Assembly (NCBI RefSeq): GCF_902167145.1
Contig: NC_050097.1
Coordinates: forward strand, 172,700,923 to 172,764,922
Direction: 5' to 3'
DNA from: Zea mays
Taxonomy: Eukaryota; Streptophyta; Magnoliopsida; Poales; Poaceae
Length of the DNA: 64,000 bases
Below are positions 10,938-22,179 of this stretch, piece after piece. The notes under the pieces are model-generated. The model saw nothing but the letters and a program-made list of their open reading frames with translations, was not told the DNA's origin and did not search any database. Each line of letters opens with the position of its first letter. Positions within the stretch are counted from its first letter, which is position 1. The position numbers were made by a program, and so were the translations under genes.

Positions 10938-13900
10938 TTAAGGGTAGAAGCGACGTAGCTGTTGGATGTTCCAAGCGTTGCTGTAGACCTCGCCTTGACT
11001 GTTGGCCAGCTTGTACGTCCCGGGCTTCAGAACCTTGGCGACGACGAACGGCCCTTCCCAGGGAGGCGTGAGCTTGTGCCGCCCTCGGGCGTCTTGTCGC
11101 AGCCGAAGCACCAGGTCGCCCACCTGGAGGTCTCGGGACCGAACCCCTCGGGCGTGGTAGCGTCGTAGGGACTGCTGGTACCGCGCCGAGTGTAGTAAGG
11201 CCATGTCCCGAGCCTCTTCCAGCTGGTCGAGTGAGTCTTCTCGATTAGCTTGATTGCTTTGGTCGGCGTAGGCCCTCGTCCTCGGGGAACCGTATTCTAA
11301 GTCTGTGGGCAAGATGGCCTCGGCCCCATAGACTAGAAAGAACGGTGTGAAGCCCGTGGCTCTGCTCGATGTTGTCCTCAGACTCCAGACCACCGAGGGG
11401 AGTTCCTTCATCCATCGCTTGCCGAACTTGTTGAGGTCGTTGTAGATCCGAGGCTTGAGTCCTTGCAGAATCATGCCGTTGGCACGTTCTACCTGCCCAT
11501 TTGTCATGGGGTGGGCCACGGCGGCCCAGTCCACCCGGATGTGGTGATCCTTGCAGAAGTCCAGGAACTTTCTGCCGGTGAACTGGGTGCCGTTGTCGGT
11601 GATGATGGAGTTCGGGACCCCAAAGCGATGGATGATGTTGGTGAAGAACGCCACCGCCTGTTCGGACCTGATGCTATTTAGGGGTCGGACCTCGATCCAC
11701 TTGGAGAATTTGTCGATGGCGACCAACAGGTGCGTGTAGCCCCCGGGTGCCTTCTGCAAGGGGCCGACTAGGTCCAGACCCCACACAGCAAACGGCCAGG
11801 TGATGGGTATGGTCTGCAGGGCCTGAGCGGGCAGGTGGGTCTGCCTTGCGTAGAACTGACACCCTTCGCAGGTGCGGACAATTCTAGTGGCGTCGGCCAC
11901 CGCCGTCGGCCAGTAGAAACCTTGTCGGAAGGCGTTCCCAACAAGGGCTCGGGGTGCTACGTGATGGCCGCAAGCCCCCGAGTGTATCTCTTGTAGGAGC
12001 TCCTGGCCTTCGGCGATGGAAATGCATCGCTGGAGGATGCCCGAGGGGCTGCGGTGCTAGAGCTCCTTCCCGTCTCCCAGCAAAACGAACGACTTGGCGC
12101 GCCGCGCCAACCGTCGAGCTTCGGCTCGGTCGAGGGGTAGCTCTCCTCGGTGGAGATATTGCAGGTACGGGGTATGCCAGTTTCGATTAGGCATGGCCCC
12201 GCTCCGCTCCCCCTCGATGTGCAGTGCCTCACCCTCGGGGGCCGAGGGTGTCTCGGGCCGAGCCGAGGGTGCCTCGGGTTGAGCCGAGGGTGCCTCGGGC
12301 CGAGCCGAGGGTACCTCGGACTGAGCCGAGGGTGCCTCGGGCTGGGCCGAGGCCTTCTCGGGCTCGGGCGTGTCGTCGGTCTTGACGGAGGGTTGATGCA
12401 GGTCTCGGGAGAAGACGTCCGGGGGAACCGTTGTTTGCCCCGAGGCTATTTTAGCCAGCTCGTCCGCAGTCTCGTTGTAGCGTCGGGCGATGTGGTTGAG
12501 CTCGAGCCCGTAGAACTTGTCTTCCAGGCGCCGAACCTCATCGCAGTAGGCTTCCATCTTCGGGTCGCGGCAGTGGGAGTTCTTCATGACTTGGTCGATG
12601 ACGAGCTGCGAGTCACCGCGAGCGTCGAGGCGTCGGACCCCCAGCTCGATGGCGATACGCAACCCGTTGACCAGGGCCTCGTACTCAGCCACATTGTTGG
12701 ATGCCAGGAAATGGAGGCGTAGCACGTAGCGCAGGTGCTTCCCGAGGGGCGAGATGAAGAGCAGGCCTGCGCCTGCTCCTGTCTTCATCAGCGACCCGTC
12801 GAAGAACATGGTCCAGAGTTCCGGTTGGATCGGAGCTGTTGGAAGCTGGGTGTCGACCCATTCAGCCACAAAGTCCGCCAAGACCTGGGACTTGATGGCC
12901 TTCCGAGGGGCGAACGAGATCGTCTCGCCCATGATTTCCACCGCCCACTTTGCAATTCTACCCGAGGCCTCTCGGCACTGGATGATCTCCCCCAGGGGGA
13001 AGGATGACACCACAGTTACCGGATGAGACTCGAAGTAGTGTCGCAACTTCCGCCGCGTTAGGATCACCGCGTACAGCAGCTTCTGAATTTGTGGGTAGCG
13101 GATCTTGGTCTCGGACAGTACCTCGCTGATGAAGTAGACTGGCCTCTGGACGGGCAATGCATGCCCCTCTTCTCGTCTCTCAACTACGATCGCGGCGCTA
13201 ACCACCTGAGTGGTCGCGGCGACGTAGATCAAGAGGGCTTCTCCGGCAGCGGGGGGCACCAAGATGGGCGCGTTCATGAGGAGCGCCTTCAGGTTCCCGA
13301 GGGCTTCCTCGGCCTCAAGGGTCCAAGTGAAGCACTCGGCCTTCCTTAAGAGGCGGTACAGAGGCAGGCCTCTTTCGCCGAGGCGCGTGACAAAACGGCT
13401 CAGGGCCGCAAGACATCCCGTGACTCTCTATACGCCTTTCAAGTCCCTGATGGGCCCCATGCTGGTGATGGCCGCGATCTTCTCCGGGTTGGCCTCGATG
13501 CCCTGCTTGGAGACGATGAACCCCAAGAGCATGCCTCGGGGAACTCCGAAGACACACTTCTCGGGATTGAGCTTCACGCCTTTCGCCTTGAGACATCGGA
13601 ATGTCGCCTCAAGGTCGAAAAGGAGGTCGGAGGCTTTCCTCGTCTTGACTACGATGTCATCGACGTAGGCCTCGACCGTTCGGCCAATGTGTTCGCCGAA
13701 CACGTGGTTCATGCACCGTTGGTACGTTGCCCCCGCATTCCTCAAACCGAACGACATTGTAACATATCAGTACATGCCGAAGGGTGTGATGAAAGAAGTC
13801 GCGAGCTGGTCAGACTCTTTCATCCTGATCTGGTGATACCCCGAGTAGGCATCGAGGAAAGACAGGGTTTCGCACCCAGCGGTGGAATCCAAGATTTGAT

Positions 13901-14474
13901 CGATGCGAGGCAGAGGGTAGGGAACTTTCGGACATGCTTTGTTTAGACTACACACATCCGCAATTTCCCTCCTTTCTTTCTCACAAGCACAGGGTTGGCG
14001 AGCCATTCGGGATGGAATACCTCTTTGATGAACCCGGCCGCCATTAGCTTGTGGATCTCCTCGCCTATGGCTCTGCGCTTTTCTTCGTCGAATCGGCGCA
14101 GAGGCTGCTTCACGGGTCGGGCTCCAGCTCGGATATCCAGCTAGTGCTCGGCGACATCCCTCGGTATGCCGGGCATGTCCGAGGGACTCCACGCGAAAAC
14201 ATCGGCGTTTGCGTGGAGAAAGTCGATGAGCACTGCTTCCTATTTGGGATCGAGCTCGGAGCTGATCCGGATCTGCTTGGAGGCGTCGTTGCTGGGGTCG
14301 AGGGGGACGGATTTAACCGTCTCCGCTGCCTCGAAGTTGCCGGCGTGGCGCTTCACGTCTGGTGCCTCCTTAGAGAGGCTCTCCAGGTCGGTGATGAGGG
14401 CCTCAGATTCGGCGAGGGCCTCGACGTACTCCACGCACTCCACGTCGCATTCGTACGCGTGTCGGTACGTGGGG
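10938..14474 (-). pseudogene. Gypsy-1 pol: RT - RNase H - second RNase H - integrase (broken)
   Basis: On the minus strand the RT opens with a palm motif FLDAYSGYHQI (about 13860) and has the YVDD box near 13660. A Ty3-type RNase H (YVAATTQVVSAA, about 13210) is followed by a second, archaeal-type RNase H (MFFDGSLMKTGAGAG, about 12810; NVAEYEALVNGL; GDSQLVIDQV). Integrase has an HHCC finger (about 11990-11870), then GLDLVGP, TDNGTQF and NGQVERANG as the D-D-E core, ending at 10938. Stops lie at 13767-13769 (TGA), 13428-13430 (TAG) and 12057-12059 (TAG), all in one frame. Near 13945-13955 a small deletion shifts frame within RT just after the RMCV stretch. The linker before RT (14240-14443) is open. 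Dual RNase H places it in the Tat lineage. Confidence 0.9.
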
Positions 14475-15372
14475 TAGGGATGTAATCGGATCGAATACGG
14501 ACGGATATCACTGAAACCATATTTGTTTTCATATTTTTATTTGGATTCGAATTCGAATACGGATAGCTTCGGATACGAATACGAATACGGATGTTCTCGG
14601 ATACAAATAGGGATAGCTGTGTGTCGAATACGGAACTAGTCGGACACGGATATTGTCAGTAACGGATTTTTTGTCGGATATCGTGTAAGACATCATTCTA
14701 CACATATCATGGTTGTAATCATGTATCCACTCCTTGAGTATAAACATTTTTTGTATTATATGTGTACATATGTCACTTTTTTTGTAAAATTCATGAATTT
14801 TTAGCCTATGTGCGTGTTATTAATTTATTTTGCATAAAATCATCAAAATGAAAATATGTTACCAAAACTAATAAACATTCTATAAGAATATAACCTCAAG
14901 TCTCCACATGAAAATGGTAAAGTGAACTTGGATACTTAGAATGATTTCATGTGTAATTCACACAACAAGTGAAAGTGAAATGAAAGAAATAGCATCATAT
15001 TTTGGATTTTATGGTCCAAATATTTTGGAGGATTATATATGAACATATGGTATGCCTCCATAAATTTTCATGAATTTATGAGGCTATTTGTGTATTATTA
15101 ATTTTTTTCTAAAAAAATCAACAAATGCACACTGCTATCCGGATAAGACATCCGGATATCCGAGAACATTTATCCGAGAAAATATCCGGATATTCGATAT
15201 CCGACGGATATCAGGCATATTGTATTCGAATTCGATATCCGAACAAAATATCCGTATTCGTATCCGTTATCCGGAAAAAAGTCCGGATATCCGAAAATTC
15301 CATCCGAACCAGTGTTCACCATCTTCGAATCCGGATCCGGACGGATATTTTCCGAACCATATTACATCCCTA
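14475..15372. mobile_element. TIR element inserted in Gypsy-1 between protease and RT
   Basis: The 898-bp insert has ends TAGGGATGTAAT...ATTACATCCCTA and breaks the Gypsy-1 reading frame. About 150-200 bp at each end is crowded with ggatatccg/cggatat palindromes. The A/T-rich core contains two degraded copies of a unit with acataaatagcctc-type sequence. No transposase is encoded. Flanking 8-mers (acgtgggg and gtcgacgg) do not match, so it could be a hAT-like element with eroded target duplication, or one with a TA duplication. Class unresolved. A related, larger copy is at 33560-34790. Confidence 0.75.
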
Positions 15373-18300
15373 GTCGACGGTGATGACCCCGTTGGGGCCC
15401 GGCATTTTGAGCTTGAGGTAGGTGTAGTTGGGGATGGCCATGAACTTGGCGTAGCAGGGCCTCCCCAGTACTGCGTGGTAAGTTCCTCGGAACCCGACCA
15501 CCTCGAACGTGAGGGTCTCCCTTCGGAAGTTGGAGGGTGTCCCAAAGCAGACGGGTAGATCGAGTCGTCCGAGGGGCTGGACGCGCTTCCCGGGGATGAT
15601 CCCGTGGAAAGGCGCAGCGCCTGCTCGGACCGAGGTCAGATCGATCCGCATGAGCCCGAGGGTCTCGGCGTAGATGATGTTGAGGCTGCTGCCTCCGTCC
15701 ATGAGGACCTTGGTGAGTCTGACGTTGCCGATGACGGGGTCGACAACGAGCGGGTATTTCCCCGGGCTCGGCACGCGGTCGGGGTGGTCGTCTTGGTCGA
15801 AGGTGATGGGCTTGTCGGACCAGTCTAGGTAGACTGGCGCCGCCACCTTTACCGAGCAGACCTCCCGACGTTCTTGCTTGCGATGCCGAGCCGAGGCGTT
15901 CGCCACTTGCCCACCGTAGATCATGAAGCAGTCGCGGACCTCAGGGAACTCTCCTGCCTGGTAATCTTCCTTCTTATCGTCGTCGCGAGCCCTGCCACCC
16001 TCCGCGGGTGGCCCGGCCTTGTGAAAGTGGCGCCGAAGCATGGCGCACTCCTCAAGGGTGTGCTTGACGGGCCCCTGATGATAGGGGCACGGCTCCTTGA
16101 GCATCTTGTCGAAGAGATTGGCACCTCTGGGAGGTTTCCGAGGGTTCTTGTACTCGGCGGCGGCGACAAGGTCCGCGTCGGCGGCGTCACGTTTCGCTTG
16201 TGACTTCTTCTTGCCTTTCTTCTTGGCGCCGCGCTGAGTTGACGCCTCGGGGACATCTTCCGGTGGGCAGCCCTGGGGCTGCTTGTCCTTCCGGAAGATG
16301 GCCTCGACCGCCTCCTGGCCAGAGGCGAACTTGGTGGTGATGTCCATCAGCTCGCTCGCCCTGGTGGGGGTCTTGCGACCCAGCTTGCTCACCAGGTCGC
16401 GGCAGGTGGTGCCGGCGAGGAACGCGCCGATGACATCCGAATCGGTGATGTTGGGCAGCTCGGTGCGCTGCTTTGAGAATCGCCGGATGTAGTCCCGGAG
16501 AGACTCTCCCGGCTGCTGGCGGCAGCTTCGGAGATCCCAGGAGTTTCCAGGGCGCACGTACGTGCCCTGGAAATTGCCGGCGAAGGCTTGGACCAGGTCG
16601 TCCCAGTTGGAGATCTGCCCCGGAGGCAGGTGTTCCAGCCAGGCTCGAGCGGTATCGGAAAGGAACAGGGGGAGGTTGCAGATGATGAGGTTGTCATCGT
16701 CCGTTCCACCCAGTTGGCAGGCCAGCCGGTAGTCCGCGAGCCACAGTTCCGGTCTCGTCTCCCCCGAGTACTTTGTGATAGTAGTCGGGGTTCGGAACCG
16801 GGTCGGGAACGACGCCCGTCGTATGGCGCGGCTGAAAGCCTGCGGACCGGGTGGATCGGGCGAGGAACTCCGATCCTCCCCGCTGTCGTAGCGTCCCCCA
16901 CGCCTGGGGTGGTAGCCTCGGCGCACCCTCTCGTCGAGGTGGGCCCGACGGTTGCGGTGATGGTGCTCGTTGCCGAGGCGACCCGGGGCCGCAGGCGCTG
17001 TGTTGCGCGTGCGTCCGGTGTGGACCGAGGCTTCCCGCATGAATCGGGAAGTCGCGGCGCGATGTTCCGAGGGGTACCCCTGCCTTTGGGAGGCGGAGCT
17101 TTCGGCCCGTCGGACCGCGGCATCCTCCAGGAGATTCTTGAGCTCTCCCTGAATTCGCCGCCCTTCGGTGGTTGATGGCTCCGGCATCGCGCGGAGAAGT
17201 ATTGCCGCTGCAGCCAGGTTCTAGCCGACTCCACTGGAAGTCGGTGGCGGCCTTACCCTGACATCGTCGGCGATGTGGTGCTGGATACCCTGGGGTAGAT
17301 GACACACTTCTCCGGCCGGAGGTCGGCCCGCCCATTCCTGCCCGATGTCCCGACGAATCGGCTCAAGTGTTCCTGCCCCCTCGTCGAGTCTGGCCTGCAT
17401 CTCGTGGATTTGCTCGAGCTGTGGGTCATGACCCCCCGCCGGGACGGGGACCACAGCTAGCTCCCGAAGGATGTCAACGCGAGGCACAGGCCTAGGGAGA
17501 TCACCGTTCTCCGGCATACCAAGATGGTTGCCTTCGTCGGGACCCCCTAGATCGACGTGGAAACATTCACGACTTGGGCCGCAGTCCTCGTTGTCGAGGC
17601 TGCGGCTACCGTCAGAACAGTCGGAAAGGCAGTAGTCGCACGCAGTCAAAAAGTCTCGCATGGCACTGGGGTTACCAAGTCCGGAGAAATCCCAACAGAA
17701 GTCGGGCTCGTCATCTTCCTCGGACCCCGAGGGCCCGTAGGTCGAGACGGTCGTCAACCGGTCCCAGGGTGACCGCATACGATACCCCAGAGGGTTTGGA
17801 CTCGCCTCTATGAGGGCGTCCACCAAATCGAAGTCGCTTGGTGGGTTGAGGCTGAATCCAAAAGGCGCGAGATGGGAATTGGTCGGTACCTCTTGGTCGA
17901 CGGGTGGTGACGAAGTCACGTCAGGGGTAGACTGCACCGCCGCCTCAGGTACGAGGGTGACGCCCAGCAAGTCCCTTGCGAGCGTGCTGGCGTCGTCCGT
18001 TTGCTTGGGGTTGGCGTGTTGCGGGGAGACGGCGCTCGTCTTCGTATCAGACGCGAGGTCGATGCCCGACGTGCCCCCCGTTGGGGCACCGGCGCCGTCG
18101 ACTCGCTCGACAGCCGACGAGGTGCCGCCTCCTGCTTGGCCTTGGTTGCCCCACCTCCTCCTCCGTCGGCGGGGGAGGGGACGGGGCGAGCTCGAATGTT
18201 GTTCTTCCACCGCGCGGGGAAGACGTCGTCGATTCCGCCGCCGGCGGGCGGGTTGTCGGCCGCCATTGTCGCTGTCGCGCGGCGGGGGAAGGAGTATCAT

Positions 18301-18387
18301 GTCGTAGCTGCCGTCGAGGGACATGAACTCAAGACTCCCGAAATGGAGCACTGTCCCAGGCTGGAAAGGTTGCTGGAGACTGCCCAT
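15373..18387 (-). pseudogene. Gypsy-1 gag and aspartic protease (one stop)
   Basis: On the minus strand a frame starting ATG at 18387 runs to 15373, with a single TAG at 17221-17223. The N-terminal roughly 390 residues (18387-17224) are basic then acidic and not assigned. The core gag domain lies at about 16830-16280 (motifs YSGETRPELWLADYRLAC, ARAWLEHLPPGQISNWDDL, SLRDYIRRFSKQ). A CPYHQG...HTLEEC segment near 16080 resembles a minimal zinc knuckle. The retroviral-type protease has DGGSSLNIIYAETL near 15700-15660 and the downstream VLGRPCYAKFMA near 15450. The ORF is cut by the TIR element at 15372. The stop is most simply read as a late point change in an otherwise open gag. Confidence 0.88.
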
Positions 18388-18427
18388 CTGGAGCTTGACA
18401 GGAAGTTGTTCGTCAACACGCAGCAGG

Positions 18428-18445
18428 CCCCTACCTGGCGCGCCA
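18428..18445 (-). other. Gypsy-1 primer binding site
   Basis: Minus strand TGGCGCGCCAGGTAGGGG, two to three bases after the end of the 5' LTR (CCGACA, GT). It fits the complement of a tRNA 3' end finishing in CCA. Which tRNA is used was not resolved. Confidence 0.7.
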
Positions 18446-18447
18446 AC

Positions 18448-20122
18448 TGTCGGCGTTTCGAACCCGGGGGGGGTCCCTGGGCCGACGAGTAAATTGTCGC
18501 CGCGTGCCCCAGCCCAGATGGGTCGGCGCGAGACGGAGCGCGAAGGGGGGAAGAAGCCGGAGGGAGACAGGCGTGAGAGGTGAAATCCCGCGGCCTTCGT
18601 GTTTGTCCCGCGCCCAGGTCGGGTGCGCTTGCAGTAGGGGGTTACAAGCGTCCACGCGGGAGGGAGCGAGCGGTCTCACGCGAGCGTCGTCCCGTCCTTC
18701 TCCGCGCGGCCAACCCTCTGTAAGAGGGCCCTGGACCTTCCTTTTATAGGCGTAAGGAGAGGGTCTAGGTGTACAATGGGGGGTGTAGCAGTGTGCTAAC
18801 ATGTCTAGCGGAGGAGAGCTAGTGCCCTAAGTACATGCCATCGTGGCAGCCGAAGAGGTTTTGGCACCCGGTTCGTGTGATGTCGTGGCCGTCGGAGGAG
18901 CGCCAGAGCCTGGCGGAAGGACAGCTATCGGGGCTGTCGAGTCCTTGCTGACGTCCTCTTGCTTCCGTAAGGGGGCTGAGAGCCGCCGTTGTCATAGAGC
19001 GTGCGGGGCGCCATCATTACTCGTATAGCGGAGCGAGCCAGATGGGACGCCAGTCTTGTTCCCCATAGCCTGAGTCAGCTTAGGGCAGGGTAATGATGGC
19101 GCCTCCTGTTGACGTGGTCGGTCCGAGCCCTGGGTTGGGCGAGGTGGAGGCTCCTCCGAGGTCGAGGTCGAGTCTGTCTTCCAAGGCCGAGGTCGAGTCC
19201 GAGCCCCTGGGTCGGGCGAGGCGGAGACCGTCGGCTGAGGCCAGGGCTGAGTCCGAGCCCTGGGGTCGGGCGAAGCGGAGTTCGTCGTCCTTCGGGGCTT
19301 AGCCCGAGTCCGAGCCCAGGGGTCGGGCGAAGCGGAGTTCGTCGTCTTCCGGCGCTGAGCCCGAGTCCGAGCCCTGGGGTCGGGCGGAGCGGAGTTCGTC
19401 GTCTTCCGGGGCTGAGCCCGAGTCCGAGCCCTGGGGTCGGGCGGAGCGAAGTTCGTCGTCTTCTGGGGCTGAGCCCGAGTCCGAGCCCTGGGGTCGGGCG
19501 GAGCGGAGTTCGTCGTCTTCTAGGGCTGAGCCTGAGTCCGAGCCGTGGGGTCGGGCGGAGCGGAGTTCGTCGTCTTCCGGGGCTGAGCCCGAGTCCGAGC
19601 CCTGGGGTCGGGCGGAGCGGAGTTTCCTATGGCGCCTGAGGCCGGACTTGGCTGCTGTCAGCCTCACTCTGTCGAGTGGCACAGCAGTCAGAGCAGTGCA
19701 GGCGGCGCTGTCCTCTTGTGAGGTCGGTCAGTGGAGCGGCGAAGTGACTACGGTCACTTCGGCTCTGTCAACCGGAGGGCGCGCGTCAGGATAAAGGTGT
19801 CAGGCCACCTTTGCATTAAATGCCCCTGCGATTTGGTCGGTTGGCGTGGCGACTTGGCCAAGGTTGCTTCTTGGTGAAGACTGGGCCTCGGGCGAGCCGA
19901 AGGTGTGTCCGTTGCTGGAGGGGGTCCTCGGGCGAGACGTAGATCCTCCGGGGTCAGCTGCCCTTGCCCGAGGCTGGGCTCGGGAAAGGCGTGATCGTGT
20001 CCCTCGAATGGACCGACCTTTGACTTAATCGCACCCATCAGACCTTTGCAGCTTTGTGCTGATGGGGATTACCAGCTGAGATTTAGGAGTCTTGAGGGTA
20101 CCCCTAATTATGGTCCCCGACA
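18448..20122 (-). repeat. Gypsy-1 5' LTR (1,675 bp)
   Basis: Starts TGTCGG and ends CCGACA on the plus strand, followed by TSD gcact. Minus-strand TATA box near 18740 (plus ccttttataggcg). It has one copy of the 537-bp segment that is doubled in the 3' LTR. It contains the same 57-bp array. Confidence 0.93.
19240..19630. repeat. 57-bp tandem array in the Gypsy-1 5' LTR
   Basis: About six units with gagttcgtcgtcttc and gagcccgagtccgagccct. Same unit as 6117-6487, with private substitutions in each LTR. Confidence 0.88.
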
Positions 20123-20127
20123 GCACT

Positions 20128-22170
20128 CTTCACGTCCATTTGGTAAAGCTTGAAGCCATGGTACGTAGCATAGGCTAATAATATACGAATTGACTCAAGC
20201 CTAGCTACGGGTGCATAGGTTTCACCGAAATCCAAACCTTCGACTTGGGAGTATCCCTTGCCACAAGTCGGGCTTTGTTCCTTGTCACCACACCATGCTC
20301 GTCTTGCTTGTTGCGGAAGACCCACTTGGTTCCTACAACATTTTGATTAGGACGTGGAACTAAATGTCATACCTCGTTCCTAGTGAAGTTGTTGAGCTCC
20401 TCTTGCATCGCCACTACCCAATCCGAATCTTGTAGTGCTTCCTCTACCTTGTGTGGCTCAATAGAGGAAACAAAAGAGTAATGCTCACAAAAATGTGCAA
20501 CACGAGATCTAGTGGTTACCCCCTGATGAATGTCGCCAAGGATGGTGTCGACGGGGTGATCTCGTTGGATTGCTTGGTGGACTCTTGGGTGTGGCGGTCT
20601 TTGTTCTTCATCCTCCTTGTCTTGATCATTTGCATCTCCCCCTCGATCATTGCCGCCATCTTGAGGTGTCTCATCTCTTTGTTCTTCTCCTTCATCAACT
20701 TGAGCCTCATCCTCATTTTGAGTTGGTGGAGATGCTTGCGTGGAGGAGGATGGTTGATCTTGTGCATTTGGAGGCTCTTCGGATTCGTTAGGACACACAT
20801 CCCCAATGGACATGTTCCTTAGCGCGATGCACGGAGCCTCTTCATCACCTATCTCATCAAGATCAACTTGCTCTACTTGAGAGCCGTTAGTCTCATCAAA
20901 CACAACGTCACAAGAAACTTCAACTTGTCCAGAGGACTTGTTAAAGACTCTATATGCCCTTGTGTTTGAATCATATCCTAGTAAAAAGCCTTCTACAGTC
21001 TTAGGAGTAAATTTAGATTTTCTACCTCTTTTAACAAGAATAAAGCATTTGCTACCAAAGACTCTAAAATATGAAATATTGGGTTTTTTATCGGTTAGGA
21101 GTTCGTATGATGTCTTCTTGAGGATTCGGTGTAGATATAACCGGTTGATAGCGTAGCAAGCGGTGTTAACCGCCTCCGCCCAAAAACGATCTGATGTCTT
21201 GTACTCATCAAGCATGGTTCTTGCCATGTCCAATAGAGTTATATTCTTCCTCTCCACTACACCATTTTGTTGTGGGGTGTAGGGGGAAGAGAACTCATGC
21301 TTGATGCCCTCCTCTTCAAGGAAACCTTCAATTTGAGAGTTCTTGAACTCCGTCCCGTTGTCGCTTCTAATTTTCTTGATCCTTAAGCCGAACTCATTTT
21401 GAACCCGTCTCAAGAATCCCTTTAAGGTCTCTTGGGTATGAGATTTTTCCTGCAAAAAGAATACCCAAGTGAAGCGAGAATAATCATCCACAATAACTAG
21501 ACAGTACTTACTCCCGCCGATGCTTATGTAAGCTATCGGGCCAAATAGATCCATGTGTAGGAGCTCAAGTGGCCTGTCAGTCGTCATGATGTTCTTGTGT
21601 GGATGATGAGCACCAACTTGTTTCCCTACTTGGCATGCGCTATAAATCCTGTCTTTCTCAAAATGAACATTTGTTAATCCTAAAATGTGCTCTCCCTTTA
21701 GAAGCTTATGAAGATTCTTCATCCCAACATGGGCTAGTCGGCGGTGCCAGAGCCAACCCATGTTAGTCTTAGCAATTAAGCAAGTGTCGAGTTCAGCTCT
21801 ATCAAAATCTACCAAGTATAGCTGACCCTCTAACACTCCCTTAAATGCTACTGAATCATCACTTCTTCTAAAGACAGTGACACCTACATCAGTAAATAGA
21901 CAGTTGTAGCCCATTTGACATAATTGAGAAACGGAAAGCAAATTGTAATCTAAAGAATCTACAAGAAAAACATTGGAAATGGAATGGTCAGGTGAAATAG
22001 CAATTTTACCCAAACCTTTGACCAAACCTTGGTTTCCATCCCCGAATGTGATAGCTCGTTGGGGATCTTGGTTTTTCTCGTAGGAGGAGAACATTTTCTT
22101 CTCCCCTGTCATGTGGTTTGTGCACCCGCTGTCGATGATCCAACTTGAGCCCCCGGATGCATAAACCTAC
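20128..22170 (-). pseudogene. Copia-1 pol, 5' part: protease, integrase, RT N-terminal half (broken)
   Basis: On the minus strand the protease active-site motif IIDSGCTNHMTG lies at about 22135-22100. Integrase follows: HRRLAHVGMKNL finger, DLFGP, SDNGTEF and QQNGVVERKN as the D-D-E core (about 21560-21240), then FWAEAVNTACYAINRL and the Ty1/copia-type C-terminal FGSKCF...GFLLGY. The RT starts with [13 protein letters not shown] and [10 protein letters not shown], where Gypsy-1 interrupts at 20127. A TGA at 20367-20369 and a 1-bp loss near 20262 break the frame. The first cysteine of the integrase HHCC finger is tyrosine (YSACQVGKQ), which should weaken zinc binding. The coding frame differs from the upstream gag frame. 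Confidence 0.88.
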
Positions 22171-22179
22171 AAAACAAGT

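Larger units (their letters stand above)
4777..20122 (-). mobile_element. Gypsy-1: Tat-lineage Ty3/gypsy LTR retrotransposon nested in Copia-1 RT
   Basis: Perfect 5-bp target duplication gcact lies at 4772-4776 and 20123-20127. Removing the element restores a continuous RT motif in Copia-1, so the boundaries are firm. LTRs begin TGTCGG and end CCGACA. Minus-strand order is 5' LTR 18448-20122, primer site, gag-protease 15373-18387, pol 10938-14474, a long non-coding 3' region, 3' LTR 4777-6986. Two RNase H domains between RT and integrase, and a long 3' region, indicate the Tat lineage. Total length is 15.3 kb. Several stops, a small deletion in RT and an internal TIR element at 14475-15372 inactivate it. 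Confidence 0.93.

Noticed and set aside
17221..18387. Separate 5' ORF upstream of Gypsy-1 gag
   Set aside because: Same frame as gag and separated only by a TAG, so it is read as the N-terminal part of one gag ORF.
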